Shown one piece after another: positions 12,501 to 16,895 of a stretch of 64,000 bases of DNA. Within the stretch, counting starts at the first letter, position 1. Each line of letters starts with the position of its first letter. A model generated the notes under the pieces. It was given only the letters and a program-made list of their open reading frames with translations, had not been told where the DNA came from and made no database searches. Location of the stretch: positions 79,025-143,024 of the forward strand of contig CAJJTG010000001.1 of assembly GCA_905194675.1 (NCBI GenBank), given 5' to 3'. Position numbers and translations under genes: made by a program. This stretch comes from an uncultured Collinsella sp. (GTDB taxonomy: Bacteria; Actinomycetota; Coriobacteriia; Coriobacteriales; Coriobacteriaceae).

Positions 12501-13431
12501 GCGGGTCGAGCTTGCATTTGAGGGCGGCAACTTCGTCTATAGCGGTGACGCCCAGGCGCCCGAGGTCACGGGGGTTCCCAAGGCCTGCGAAGGTGACCTG
12601 AGGGTCAGGTATTACGGGACGGGCGGCACGCACTATTCGTCGAGTGGGGCCCCGACCGATGCCGGCACATATCGCGCCGTTGCCACGCTGCGAAGCGACG
12701 GGTATATCGGCGCCGCCTCGCGCAAGTTCAAGATTTCACCGGCGAAGCTTAGGGTAAAGGTCGACGATGCTGAACGCTTCGAGGGAGAGGCGAATCCCGC
12801 CTTTACCTCGAGCCTAAAGAGCTCGGCCGATACCTCGGGCGTGAAAGTCGAGTACTCCTGCGTCGCCGATGAGAGTTCCCCGGCGGGCGAGTACCAGATC
12901 GGGGCGACGGTCGCCGACCCGAACTTCGATGTCACGGTTGAGCCCGGTACGCTGACGGTGAAGAAGAAGCAGGAGCCTGTCAACCCGGACCCGGTGGTTC
13001 CCGATCCGGACAAGCCCGATGGACCCGATCCGGACAAGCCGGACCCGGACAAGCCCGAGCCTGACCAGCCTGATCCGGGCAAGCCTGAGCCCGACAAACC
13101 GGAGCCTGATCAGCCGGACAAGCCGGACCCGGATAACCCGGATAAGCCGGAGCCCGGCAACCCGGACCCGGATAAACCCGGGACGCCCGATTCCGACCAG
13201 CCGGATTCAAAGGATCCGACAAAACCCGGTAGTTCGGATGACTCCGCAGCTGATAAGGCAAAGGCATCGGGCGCGGAAAACTCCGGCAAGAAGGAATCTT
13301 CCAAGTCGAGCGCTCAGCAGCTCGCCGACACGGGCGATCGTGCGCCATTGGCCGTCGCCGTCGCTGTAGGCGCCGTTGCGCTTGTCGCGCTGGGACTCGA
13401 ACTGCTGCGTCGCCGTCGCTCGGACGCGTAA
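523..13431 (+). CDS. Giant LRR/InlB-repeat/Ig-like sortase-anchored surface adhesin (4302 aa)
   Basis: A single 12.9-kb frame preceded by GGGAAGG. The N-terminus is a signal peptide (about residues 1-34, hydrophobic core then AYA-DD), followed by a Ser/Asp/Glu-rich stretch to about residue 125. Residues 137-906 hold BspA-type leucine-rich repeats arranged as two long homologous copies with a period of 387 residues. Residues about 910-2575 hold roughly 18 divergent InlB B-repeat units, each with an F-x-G-W-Y/F/W-like motif. From 2576 three repeated modules (starting near 2576, 3197 and 3708) combine a VNGSVD unit, an Ig-like domain, a putative-Ig (He_PIG-like) domain and MBG-like domains. Asp/Pro-rich linkers lie at about 3641-3706 and 4151-4236. 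The end is LADTG (4267-4271), a hydrophobic span and RRRR, a sorting signal in which Ala replaces the usual Pro. It is presumably a cell-wall-linked adhesin; the ligand is unknown. Confidence 0.9.
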   Translation: MNRITAALYRFLVVYLSVAMVVTSIPLAPRAAYADDAGALAVESEAQETDSGSDTDAVDESSSSDESASSASSDQENNTQDDSSSAASDAPGTSLAQDLTSAVTDSDAAKSSPATSESSSDDSEVDPLVYEDPTVYEYAKLMPNGYVYPCDAGGSVTVEIDGNDPYGSSVDGKLVTNLIVDYGVDGVPGYICEYSSNLRSVRFENSSISSIGLHAFSGCSNLADISFSGMTIGSIGTGAFSGCGSLTSLNINDVATIGSMGDAAFAWSGLRSTGLDKVVGLSSIPENAYNACSALTDTGLGGNTSITSIGVNAFKNCSRLATTGLESNTTIKTLREGCFSGTNMSGGLTLPLYSKIEELPSRAFYGSKLETVYLGCDHVVLINSTTFPKQYMTVMVPAKMVSQYESGHPKEVWESCNGSLPVPVGKMLQKIEISRDPDKMAYQPGEKISLEGMSVTFQYPHSTMDSDYEALIKEELGEYLTATPCDGDVFDESMDGEPIQLVYDDGYTRLVAYSKGNLQQAAYEYAKLMPNYYLYPCDANGNLTVEIDENSPRENSVDGRMVTNLIVDYGVDEVDAQLCADSTNLRSVRFENTSISKFGLHAFYNCPNLTDISLSGMTIGTIGKEAFYGCKSLASLNISETTTIGSMGDAAFAESGLVSTGLDKVIGLTSIPDRAYEGCKALTDTGLDKNASITSIGVCAFRFCSNLATTGLESNTTVETLGHTCFYGTDLSGGLTLPYNSKIEELPEKAFGSTNLETVFFGCNHAVLINTDTFPKYNMTVMVPARMIPKYANGHPKAVWERCNGCLPVPVGKVLENVGISRDPNNMTYETGETISLEGMSVELDYPHTVSIWNYEALIQEELGEYLTATPCDGDVFDESMDGQPVKLVYDDGYSHFETQTKGTLRLKKPEPTSFQISYAQTIDKGERKLMDGVELPDVSGATTIDAGAEVTLDAGALGMLNDNITFKGWYDTESGKYISKETAYTFTPDKDLSLEARFKLKDYAVHVNDAQATDSSQDYAHLSVTAQNCYRNAGETVEVSAVTDNALFLGWYLGEGDDAYAASDQLDFTYTVDKADAIVSEDKTDARIEITPRYCAPQASVVLSVDGVDENGQPLGQFLSTGLYGIGSRVTVVAVPMPGYVFDYATDALGNVVFTGDDGPSYTFVLEGDVQYTAHFREATDPDESLAALKAALIAAITAAAVLATMYGLGEIVDPIAADAVIEIGMADNIEDVAAVGTKVLKEIKDIIDDHKKPKPHGDHKIEIIATAQPEVGGVVTGGGIHYEGTVATLEAVANPGYRFVCWKENGVEVSTSPLKTMTITDLTPEVVKMTAVFEKKVEVTAVAEADGIQADFSTGCTASPVKQSITRGDQAMVIASEGPDYAFVGWFEDGIEVSPERTYIFEAEVDRHLVARFRKADKTILVNTDPFDSAEVLCDGMPVVDGKVRAKDGDILTFTMRPKVRPDNPEKTYRFVEWRETDAQGITIANKQEVCEYRVNGNARIEAVMDGRDTHTVRAEADPLEGGTVTLKRGETAGMVLEVPEGERVTAEATPSEGYIFDGWYLSNGGSDTTSTLVSSERSYTFEPITDCVVQAKFTRACKVDVVVEPAAAMAGKYMVHGEGYCMKGEPATLSIELTAEASKQFTFKGWYDAKTDLLLGTDPSYLEFYPEDVECTVRAVFEENTYTVTAKAKKTFVERGTVEIEGHPGVSSVTCGYGDTVMLKAKANDGYRFDHWKDDSGKEYDSAELVVKVTKCDTYTAIFTDSKPEVMVTADSWLGGTVTCNGTVVNPTTDTFKLGETLHLTAKAHPGFLFWGWYVNGRLKSLKHETSLVAKARGKTGHCVITAAFVPIDTVCVPLADPAEGGTVKASRILADRGAEVALKATPNPGYVFTGWYTADGTFESADAEFTCHQERSHVHVARFMAKSYEVDATTVVDSGTGSLVESSVAGWVEGAGTVEAGHAATLTAHALSGYAFEYWADASGAVVSRDSTYHVVPTSDTTLQAVFSAKQYTVDVSCEESMGTVEGAGAYAAGQVATVRAVAAEDTAFVGWFRNGTCVSSKKTYRFTVREDTSLYAVFASGSYVVHTVASPAEGGAVSGFGGYEAGDRATLRAIANTGYSFAGWTDDKGETVSENADYTVKVAGDATYTATFTPKSYQVVLSASDDSVSTLSGEGSYQFGDTVELNVTPTGTKRFVGWYVLDAEGNKSLLSCDAHCWVKLDKDMVEGLEDDTLELQAVFADPYEVTVTGEVVVKDKTSNRGCRVTGSGSFAVGDQVELSAVAGMGYRFVGWSTDKEGTSIVETATTLDVTATQDITYYAQFESDGQVTITVTGSSIFRGTALLVDGIPAGSRSYDRGDMFMAIAIPWKKYHFSHWVDDAGVTVGYSAFYIGTAKENKQLTAVFYETGCDVQVATYPKDAGFSMVALGTGGSYHSAAIMFTVPHKGWKFKYWADENGMPVGATPVINRVVFGNRTFTAVYERASMTVTAVDSRQGGHVEGSSEDESLGYAVTNEVENGTSTTLTAVPDAGYVFDGWYARNDDGSLGDEPLSTDATWTFVPEDNMTVEARFAEAPKYKVTARAVNGSVDPESALVATDGKVTLSAAPDEGCYLTRVTVAEEAGDDGSAGNAYDLDISDYKGGAYEVTLSGVSAPQQVTFEFAKAAAPEVLAQPQDTSAYEGDPVELSVAAEAGRNVRVHAAVSSGSAADVKLSYQWYRVSDDSGKAVALKSETGETLSIAQLDSDGEGEYFCRITQNYLGTVTKTDTEHAKVSIVPREALVFNGRVLPVATAHDEYRAEIAGATGGKAPYAYNLDDVEVPEGMQLTLADDGSGALVLSGVPAATGVHSFKIRCTDDLGNKCDAHFALLVKAKEVPLAFEGQTFTYNATAQAPELSGVPEGCEDDVKLTYVGTGDTHYSSDQAPVDAGTYRAVVTLDAKGYVGNASCDFTIEKAPVDISIETSDVTYDGARHGAAVAVAGLDASGYSVAYCGIDGTSYGPTALEPCDSGNYRVTAKVTDSNYQGKESAEFSIAKASQVITGTTSYSGVYGGDPIVFNNVAQTPVTFELVDSDDDTGPVSIKGRCATVKAAGTARVVAHAKASRNYLAAEDVELTVSVAPAQLLVKVDDAERFEGQENPEFTSSLVSRCDTSDVKVTYFCSANKKSPAGEYQIDAAVADPNFDVAVDPGTLTVKKKPEHYKVTAKAVNGSVDNALVSVVEGGDATLSATPDEGCYLERVTVVQAGSDATVDLDISDYKGGAYEVTLNDVTASQEVTFEFAKADAPRVVAQAQDVSVHEGDTVALSVAAEAGKNVADHAASSTGCAAEVELSYQWFRMANGKAVALDGETGETLSLADLDDEKAGEYFCRITQRYLGTEKQADSDCAAVSVVPWDTLVFNGDLLPAASAHGTYLATIAGAAGGKAPYEYAWDETKLPDGFKLSRTPGGLTLSGIPSKTGVSAFDITCRDARGEAMTARFALVVQAKHVKLSFTDSDFTFNGASQAPEVSGAPKVCKGDLKVWYFGTGSTQYSSTEAPTDAGTYRAVATLRGHGYIGAAACQFEIALAKLKVKVDDAERFEGEANPAFTSSLESAVDTSGVKVEYSCDADESSPAGEYQIGATVTDPNFDVEVVPGTLTVKKKQEPVDPDPVVPDPDNPDPDNPDPDQPDPGPNPDPDPNPEPDNPDPGPKPDPDNPDPDNPEPDNPDKPERIEVTAKAVNGSVDNASVTVDAGGDVTLSATPDKGCYLELVTVTEAGSDKAIDLDISDYEGGAYEVTLSSVTASQEVTFEFVKADAPKVIAQPQDASAHESDAVVLSVAAEAGKGVLDHASSSTGSAADVELSYQWFHMVGGEAVALEGETGETLLIEGLDDDCAGEYFCRVTQRYLGTETQVESDRAVVSVVPRDALVFNGGLLPVARARSTYRATISGAAGGEAPYEYTWDDAKLPDGFKLTRTAGGLTLSGTPSKVGVSTFDITCKDAQGKTVTAHFVLVVQAKRVELAFEGGNFVYSGDAQAPEVTGVPKACEGDLRVRYYGTGGTHYSSSGAPTDAGTYRAVATLRSDGYIGAASRKFKISPAKLRVKVDDAERFEGEANPAFTSSLKSSADTSGVKVEYSCVADESSPAGEYQIGATVADPNFDVTVEPGTLTVKKKQEPVNPDPVVPDPDKPDGPDPDKPDPDKPEPDQPDPGKPEPDKPEPDQPDKPDPDNPDKPEPGNPDPDKPGTPDSDQPDSKDPTKPGSSDDSAADKAKASGAENSGKKESSKSSAQQLADTGDRAPLAVAVAVGAVALVALGLELLRRRRSDA

Positions 13432-13497
13432 CGGCTCAAAAGGGGCGGCTAGATTGAAGCTTTGCGCGATTTAGTCTGCTAAAGCGTATATACTTGC

Positions 13498-13530
13498 GGG
13501 ACGGGTCTTTTGCCCGTCCCGTTTTTGTTT
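13498..13530 (+). terminator. Rho-independent terminator after the adhesin gene
   Basis: An 8-bp perfect stem (GGGACGGG/CCCGTCCC) with a 7-nt loop is followed by GTTTTTGTTT. It lies between the adhesin stop and brnQ. A TATACT hexamer at 13489-13494 sits just before the stem, so the hairpin could alternatively form the 5' end of the brnQ transcript. Confidence 0.8.
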
Positions 13531-13549
13531 TGACTCGAAAGGTGGTCCC

Positions 13550-14908
13550 ATGGCTTCATTCGCTCCGCGCGGTCTGCGCTCCGACCATGTCGTCACCGTC
13601 GGCATCGCTCTGTTCTCGATGCTCTTTGGCGCCGGCAACCTCATTATTCCGCCGCTGCTGGCGCTGCAGGCAGGTTCCGCCACGCCGGTCGCCATGTTCG
13701 GCTTTCTGATTGCCGCCATCGGCCTGCCCGTCATGGGCTTTATCGCCGTGGCGCTTGCCGGAACGGCGCGCGAGCTTGCTGGCCGCGTGCACCCCAAGTT
13801 TGGCGAGTTCTTTGTCGCGGCGGTGTATCTGGCCATTGGCCCGTGCCTGGCCATTCCGCGTACGAGTTCCACGGCCTTCGAGATGCTGGTGCCGCTGTTG
13901 CCCGAGGGCGTCTCGCTCGGCACGGCGCGCCTGGTGTTTGCCGTCGGCTTCTTCGTCGTCGCGTTTGCGCTCACGCTGCGCCCGGGCGTCATCACACGCG
14001 TGCTCGGCCGCATTACGGGCCCCGCGCTCATTGCCCTTATCGTGTTGGTCGTGGGTGCCGCCGTGGTCTCGCCGCTGGGTCCCGCTGCCGCGCCGCAGGC
14101 TCCCTATAATGCCGGTGCTGCCGTGCAGGGCTTTTTGACCGGCTATCAGACCATGGACCTGCTCGCGTCGCTCGCCTTTGGCATCATCATCGCCGAGACT
14201 ATCCACGAGCTGGGCGTTACCGATGACAAGCGCGTTGCCTTCGAGATTTCGCGCTCCGGCGTGATCGCCGGTGTGCTCATGGCCATCATCTACTGCGGCC
14301 TGGCGCTTGCCGGCGCGCAGCTCAGCACCGTGATGCCCGATGCCACCAACGGTGCCGCCATCCTTGCCCGTTCGGCCTCCATGCACTTTGGTCTTGCCGG
14401 CACGGTCGTGGTCTTTGCGATCTTTTTCCTCGCCTGCATGAACGTGTGCATCGGCCTTATCAGCTGCTGCTCGCGTTACTTCTGCGAGACGTATGTGGTT
14501 AAAGGGGGAGCGGAGGCTTCCGAGGAGGCCATGCGCCGTCCCTTTGCGGTTCTCGCCTTTGTGTTCGCGACGTTTTCGTGCGTGCTCTCCAACGTGGGTC
14601 TCGACGTGATCCTCATGTTCTCGGTGCCCATGCTCAACGCCCTGTACCCCGTCGCCATCGTGCTGGTGCTTATGGGTCTGGTGCACGGTTTTTGCGACGC
14701 GCATCCGCAGGTGTGGGTCTGGGTCGGCGGCGTTGTCGCAGTGCAGAGCGTGATTACCTCGGTCCGCGATGCGTTCTTTACGGGCGCGTGGCTGCCGTTC
14801 GATGCGCTGCCGCTGGCAGACATTGGAGCCGCGTGGGCGCCGGTTGCCGTGGTGGCGTTTGTGATCGGCCTGCTCCACAGTCGGTTTGTCGTACATTCGA
14901 GGAGCTAG
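13550..14908 (+). CDS. brnQ: Branched-chain amino acid:cation carrier, BrnQ family
   Basis: 452 residues, the usual length of LIVCS-family carriers, which import Leu, Ile and Val with Na+ or H+. The N-terminal region has the family hallmark F-S-M-L-F-G-A-G-N-L-I-I-P-P, and about twelve hydrophobic segments span the protein. The ATG has GGTGG 5-9 bases upstream. It is a single-gene unit, separated from the adhesin by a terminator and followed by a tRNA promoter. The family is clear; the exact substrate preference cannot be read from sequence. Confidence 0.93.
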   Translation: MASFAPRGLRSDHVVTVGIALFSMLFGAGNLIIPPLLALQAGSATPVAMFGFLIAAIGLPVMGFIAVALAGTARELAGRVHPKFGEFFVAAVYLAIGPCLAIPRTSSTAFEMLVPLLPEGVSLGTARLVFAVGFFVVAFALTLRPGVITRVLGRITGPALIALIVLVVGAAVVSPLGPAAAPQAPYNAGAAVQGFLTGYQTMDLLASLAFGIIIAETIHELGVTDDKRVAFEISRSGVIAGVLMAIIYCGLALAGAQLSTVMPDATNGAAILARSASMHFGLAGTVVVFAIFFLACMNVCIGLISCCSRYFCETYVVKGGAEASEEAMRRPFAVLAFVFATFSCVLSNVGLDVILMFSVPMLNALYPVAIVLVLMGLVHGFCDAHPQVWVWVGGVVAVQSVITSVRDAFFTGAWLPFDALPLADIGAAWAPVAVVAFVIGLLHSRFVVHSRS

Positions 14909-14919
14909 GGTATCGTCGC

Positions 14920-14948
14920 TTGCACAGGCGGGGAGTCTCCCCTATAAT
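14920..14948 (+). promoter_or_regulatory. Promoter of the tRNA-Pro/tRNA-Gly unit
   Basis: TTGCAC (14920-14925) and a perfect TATAAT (14943-14948) are separated by 17 bases, a near-ideal sigma-70 type promoter ending about 50 bases before tRNA-Pro. Confidence 0.75.
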
Positions 14949-14999
14949 TTCCTTCGCTTTGGGACACGCAAGGTTTAGACCTTAGCTGCTCAACACCTT

Positions 15000-15076
15000 C
15001 GGGACGTGGCGCAGTTTGGTAGCGCGCCTGCTTTGGGAGCAGGATGTCGCAGGTTCAAATCCTGTCGTCCCGACCA
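15000..15076 (+). tRNA. tRNA-Pro (anticodon TGG)
   Basis: A 77-nt cloverleaf: acceptor CGGGACG pairs with CGTCCCG, the anticodon loop is TTTGGGA with anticodon TGG, the T-arm contains GGTTCAAATCC, and CCA is encoded. Confidence 0.96.
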
Positions 15077-15082
15077 TATCTT

Positions 15083-15156
15083 GCGGGCGTAGTTCAATGG
15101 TAGAACCCCAGCCTTCCAAGCTGATGACGCGGGTTCGATTCCCGTCGCCCGCTCCA
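15083..15156 (+). tRNA. tRNA-Gly (anticodon TCC)
   Basis: A 74-nt cloverleaf six bases after tRNA-Pro: acceptor GCGGGCG/CGCCCGC, anticodon loop CTTCCAA with anticodon TCC, T-arm GGTTCGATTCC, encoded CCA. It is probably co-transcribed with tRNA-Pro. Confidence 0.96.
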
Positions 15157-15168
15157 TAGGATAGTTTT

Positions 15169-15204
15169 AACGGCTTTGGCTCCATTTGGTGCCAGAGCCG
15201 TTTT
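15169..15204 (+). terminator. Terminator of the tRNA unit
   Basis: A long stem (AACGGCTTTGGC against GCCAGAGCCGTT, one mismatch) with a 10-nt loop runs into TTTTC, directly after tRNA-Gly. Confidence 0.85.
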
Positions 15205-15215
15205 CATAAGCGTGT

Positions 15216-15238
15216 CGGGCGACGGGAATCGAACCCGC
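15216..15238 (-). repeat. Inverted 23-nt copy of the tRNA-Gly T-arm/acceptor 3' end
   Basis: These 23 bases are the exact reverse complement of 15129-15151 inside tRNA-Gly (T-arm plus 3' acceptor strand). No complete tRNA surrounds them, so this is a tRNA fragment on the minus strand. Duplicated tRNA 3' ends are typical relics of integrase attachment sites, but those are usually direct rather than inverted copies. Confidence 0.8.
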
Positions 15239-15251
15239 TCCGCGCCCACCT

Positions 15252-15275
15252 AAGTTGCGGTGAAATACGGACTGT
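15252..15275 (+). repeat. Single arm of the GTTGCGGTGAAATACGG palindromic repeat (class A)
   Basis: Matches the left arm of the complete class A elements at 53379-53446 and 54918-54985 but has no adjacent right arm. The 15157-15697 interval has no gene; it holds the tRNA terminator, the tRNA fragment and repeats of classes A, B and GGGAC. Confidence 0.75.
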
Positions 15276-15308
15276 CTTTTGGCTTTTGCGAGCCCATTAA
15301 AGGCCGGG

Positions 15309-15339
15309 GTAGCTAATTTGGAGCGGGCTTTTTGACTGC
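15309..15339 (+). repeat. Degenerate GGGAC-core hairpin repeat
   Basis: Aligns with the 33-nt elements at 53451-53483 and 55013-55045: GTAGC at the start, TTTGG-x-GCGGG core, and TTTGACTGC at the end. The stem is eroded relative to the other copies. Confidence 0.55.
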
Positions 15340-15405
15340 TCTAGCGATCGGCTGGCAAATGTGGCCAAAAAAGCCCTGTCACAAAATGACCGGTCTGGTG
15401 CTGAG

Positions 15406-15563
15406 CCACGAAAGCGGCCCATCTACTACGTTTGGCCCGCAGGGGTCGACCATAGCAGCAGTTTCGGAAAATCGGCAAGCCGTCTACCAGCTGTTTTGAT
15501 ATTTGGGATTTCTGTATGGTCGAGGGTAATCGGTTAAACGTAGTAGATAGGCCCATTTTGTGG
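15406..15563 (-). repeat. 158-bp palindrome-ended element, copy 1 (class B)
   Basis: Starts CCACGAAA and ends TTTTGTGG. Long terminal inverted repeats include CTACTACGTTT against AAACGTAGTAG and inner GTCGACCATA against TATGGTCGA. Its interior aligns with the reverse complement of the second copy at 53509-53666, which is also exactly 158 bp. No ORF of note is inside, so any mobility would be non-autonomous (MITE-like). Confidence 0.8.
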
Positions 15564-15615
15564 CGAACAGTAGGATTCGCGGTCCAAGGCTGCCAGTTTC
15601 GGATGGCCAACCTGG

Positions 15616-15684
15616 AAGTTGCGGTGAATTAATTTCTGAAAAGCGCGAATAAGCCTAATCTAGGAACTATTTCACCGCAACTTA
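15616..15684 (+). repeat. Class A palindromic repeat, degenerate copy
   Basis: Arms AAGTTGCGGTGAA (from 15616) and TTTCACCGCAACTT (to 15683) enclose about 40 bases. The inner CGGACTGTTT part found in other copies is missing. It ends 14 bases before the stop of the minus-strand PIN gene. Confidence 0.65.
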
Positions 15685-15697
15685 GGAGGGGATGGGG

Positions 15698-16153
15698 CTA
15701 GCTGCGGGGGCGGTGGCGGAGCTTGTCGATGGTGGAGTCGATGCTGCGGCTGCGAGCTTCGGCTGCGGTTTGGCGCTTGCGGCGGTAATCGATCATGCCT
15801 TGGATGATGGGCTTGCCAAAGCTCACGACATCATCGTTGTAGATGGCGGTTCGGGCTGCGAGGAGGCAGTCGGTAAAGTCCATATGGGTCTTGCCAAAGA
15901 GTTTGATGGCAAGGGCGACAACGGTGGGCTCGTCGACCATGACGTCATCGAGCAGCCTTTTCATGGCCGCAGCAATCTCAACGCGGGGAACCTTATAGAC
16001 GTCGCGCAGCGTGACCACGACGCGCGTGATGATTTCGGGGTAGACACGAGCGGTGCGGGTGGCGATGACCTTGGCGGCGCGCGGTGACAGAACTTCGTCG
16101 TCGTCAAGCAGGTAGCGTAGGATGACGGTCTCGTCGATGATGGTGCTACTCAT
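15698..16153 (-). CDS. PIN-domain protein, probable toxin of a toxin-antitoxin pair
   Basis: 151 residues. The start (IIDETVILRYLLDDD) is the first acidic motif of the PIN nuclease fold, and DFTDCLLA near residues 92-99 supplies the later acidic residues. PIN proteins of the VapC type are usually Mg2+-dependent RNases that cut tRNA or rRNA. The start codon overlaps the end of the upstream antitoxin-like gene by 8 bases, the usual arrangement of such pairs. The C-terminal tail is rich in Arg and extends a little beyond a minimal PIN domain. The RNA target cannot be predicted. Confidence 0.82.
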   Translation of the reverse strand: MSSTIIDETVILRYLLDDDEVLSPRAAKVIATRTARVYPEIITRVVVTLRDVYKVPRVEIAAAMKRLLDDVMVDEPTVVALAIKLFGKTHMDFTDCLLAARTAIYNDDVVSFGKPIIQGMIDYRRKRQTAAEARSRSIDSTIDKLRHRPRS

Positions 16154-16469
16154 GGATATCTACTTCCTCGGGACCCAAAATCGAATCGTCGCTTTCTGTA
16201 GCAAGGTATTCAATCCAGACATTGCGCTCCTTGGAGCGGCGATTGGGGTCCCCATTTGCTTTGAGCGATCCATAGGCGGCGGTGCCGTCCTTTGAGCGCA
16301 CGGCGACCGGCTGAAAGGGGAGCTTGCGCATCAAAATGCTCTGCGCGACAAATAGACGTACGGCCTCGGCGAGCGATGTGCCCATGGCGTCGTAGAGACG
16401 TTCGGCATGCTGCTTGTCTTCCTCGCGAATGCGCACCTGCAGGATGGCTCGTTTTTGAGTCGATGACAT
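16146..16469 (-). CDS. RelB/DinJ-type ribbon-helix-helix antitoxin
   Basis: 107 residues from the ATG at 16469, chosen because GGGGG lies 7-8 bases upstream; an in-frame ATG at 16535 has no such site. The N-terminus (ILQVRIREEDKQHAERLYDAMG-like, then SLAEAVRLFV) is the RHH DNA-binding and dimerisation region of RelB/DinJ antitoxins. The rest is polar and would wrap the toxin. Combining a RelB-like antitoxin with a PIN toxin (rather than RelE) is a mixed pairing known for some TA modules. Such proteins generally repress their own promoter. Confidence 0.8.
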   Translation of the reverse strand: MSSTQKRAILQVRIREEDKQHAERLYDAMGTSLAEAVRLFVAQSILMRKLPFQPVAVRSKDGTAAYGSLKANGDPNRRSKERNVWIEYLATESDDSILGPEEVDIHE

Positions 16470-16693
16470 CACTGGCCCCCTTAATGAGCGTGCAATATAG
16501 TCGGTCAAATGCGGCATGTGCCGATACTTGAGCATCTTATAACGATTACTTTATTTCACTCAAGTTGATAACCATTAACACGAATACAAGCGTAGTACAT
16601 CCAAAACGAGAGCGCGTAAAAATCTCTGCAGCGTACGCGTGTAATACACTCGCCTTTATATCCTATTGAGAATAATCCTAACCAGCCCAAACT

Positions 16694-16717
16694 CCTGCAA
16701 TACACCCGTATTGCAGG
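16694..16717. promoter_or_regulatory. Perfect 10-bp inverted repeat upstream of the formate hydrogenlyase block
   Basis: CCTGCAATAC and GTATTGCAGG are separated by ACCC. There is no T-run, so an operator is more likely than a terminator. It lies in the relatively AT-rich 16470-16770 interval, which otherwise contains no gene. A second CCTGCAA occurs at 16738-16744. Confidence 0.45.
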
Positions 16718-16762
16718 GGTTACGCTCAAGTTTACCCCCTGCAACTGCGTATATTCAATCTG

Positions 16763-16890
16763 TATACCGTTGGAGAAATTCTACCGAGTGCCTGTTTCGC
16801 CGCATGCATTCGATACGCCGATGCCAGGCCACGGGCGGCTTGGGACAACGTCGACAGGGTCTCTCCGGCATGGGATTCAGGAGGGAGTGA
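16763..16890 (+). promoter_or_regulatory. Putative promoter and structured 5' leader of the fdh/hyf block (possible Moco-type riboswitch)
   Basis: TGTATACC (from 16761) could serve as an extended -10 element. The following leader can fold into a multi-helix structure: GGAGA (16772) with TCTCC (16862), CCGAG (16784) with CTTGG (16839), and GTGCCTG (16788) with CAGGCCAC (16825, one bulge). The shield AGGAGGG near 16879 is the ribosome binding site. Molybdenum/tungsten cofactor riboswitches occur upstream of molybdoenzyme genes and fit this position, but the match to that motif could not be confirmed by eye. Confidence 0.35.
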
Positions 16891-16895
16891 ACAAC

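Noticed and set aside
11450..13300. Minus-strand Ser/Gly-rich repeat proteins opposite the adhesin linkers
   Set aside because: They are translations of the complement of the Asp-Pro linker repeats, not genes.
13481..13530. Attenuator regulating brnQ
   Set aside because: No leader peptide rich in Leu, Ile or Val and no alternative pairing is visible; a simple terminator of the adhesin gene explains it.
15692..16087. 131-codon plus-strand ORF opposite the PIN gene
   Set aside because: Fully overlaps the recognisable PIN gene and shows no domain.
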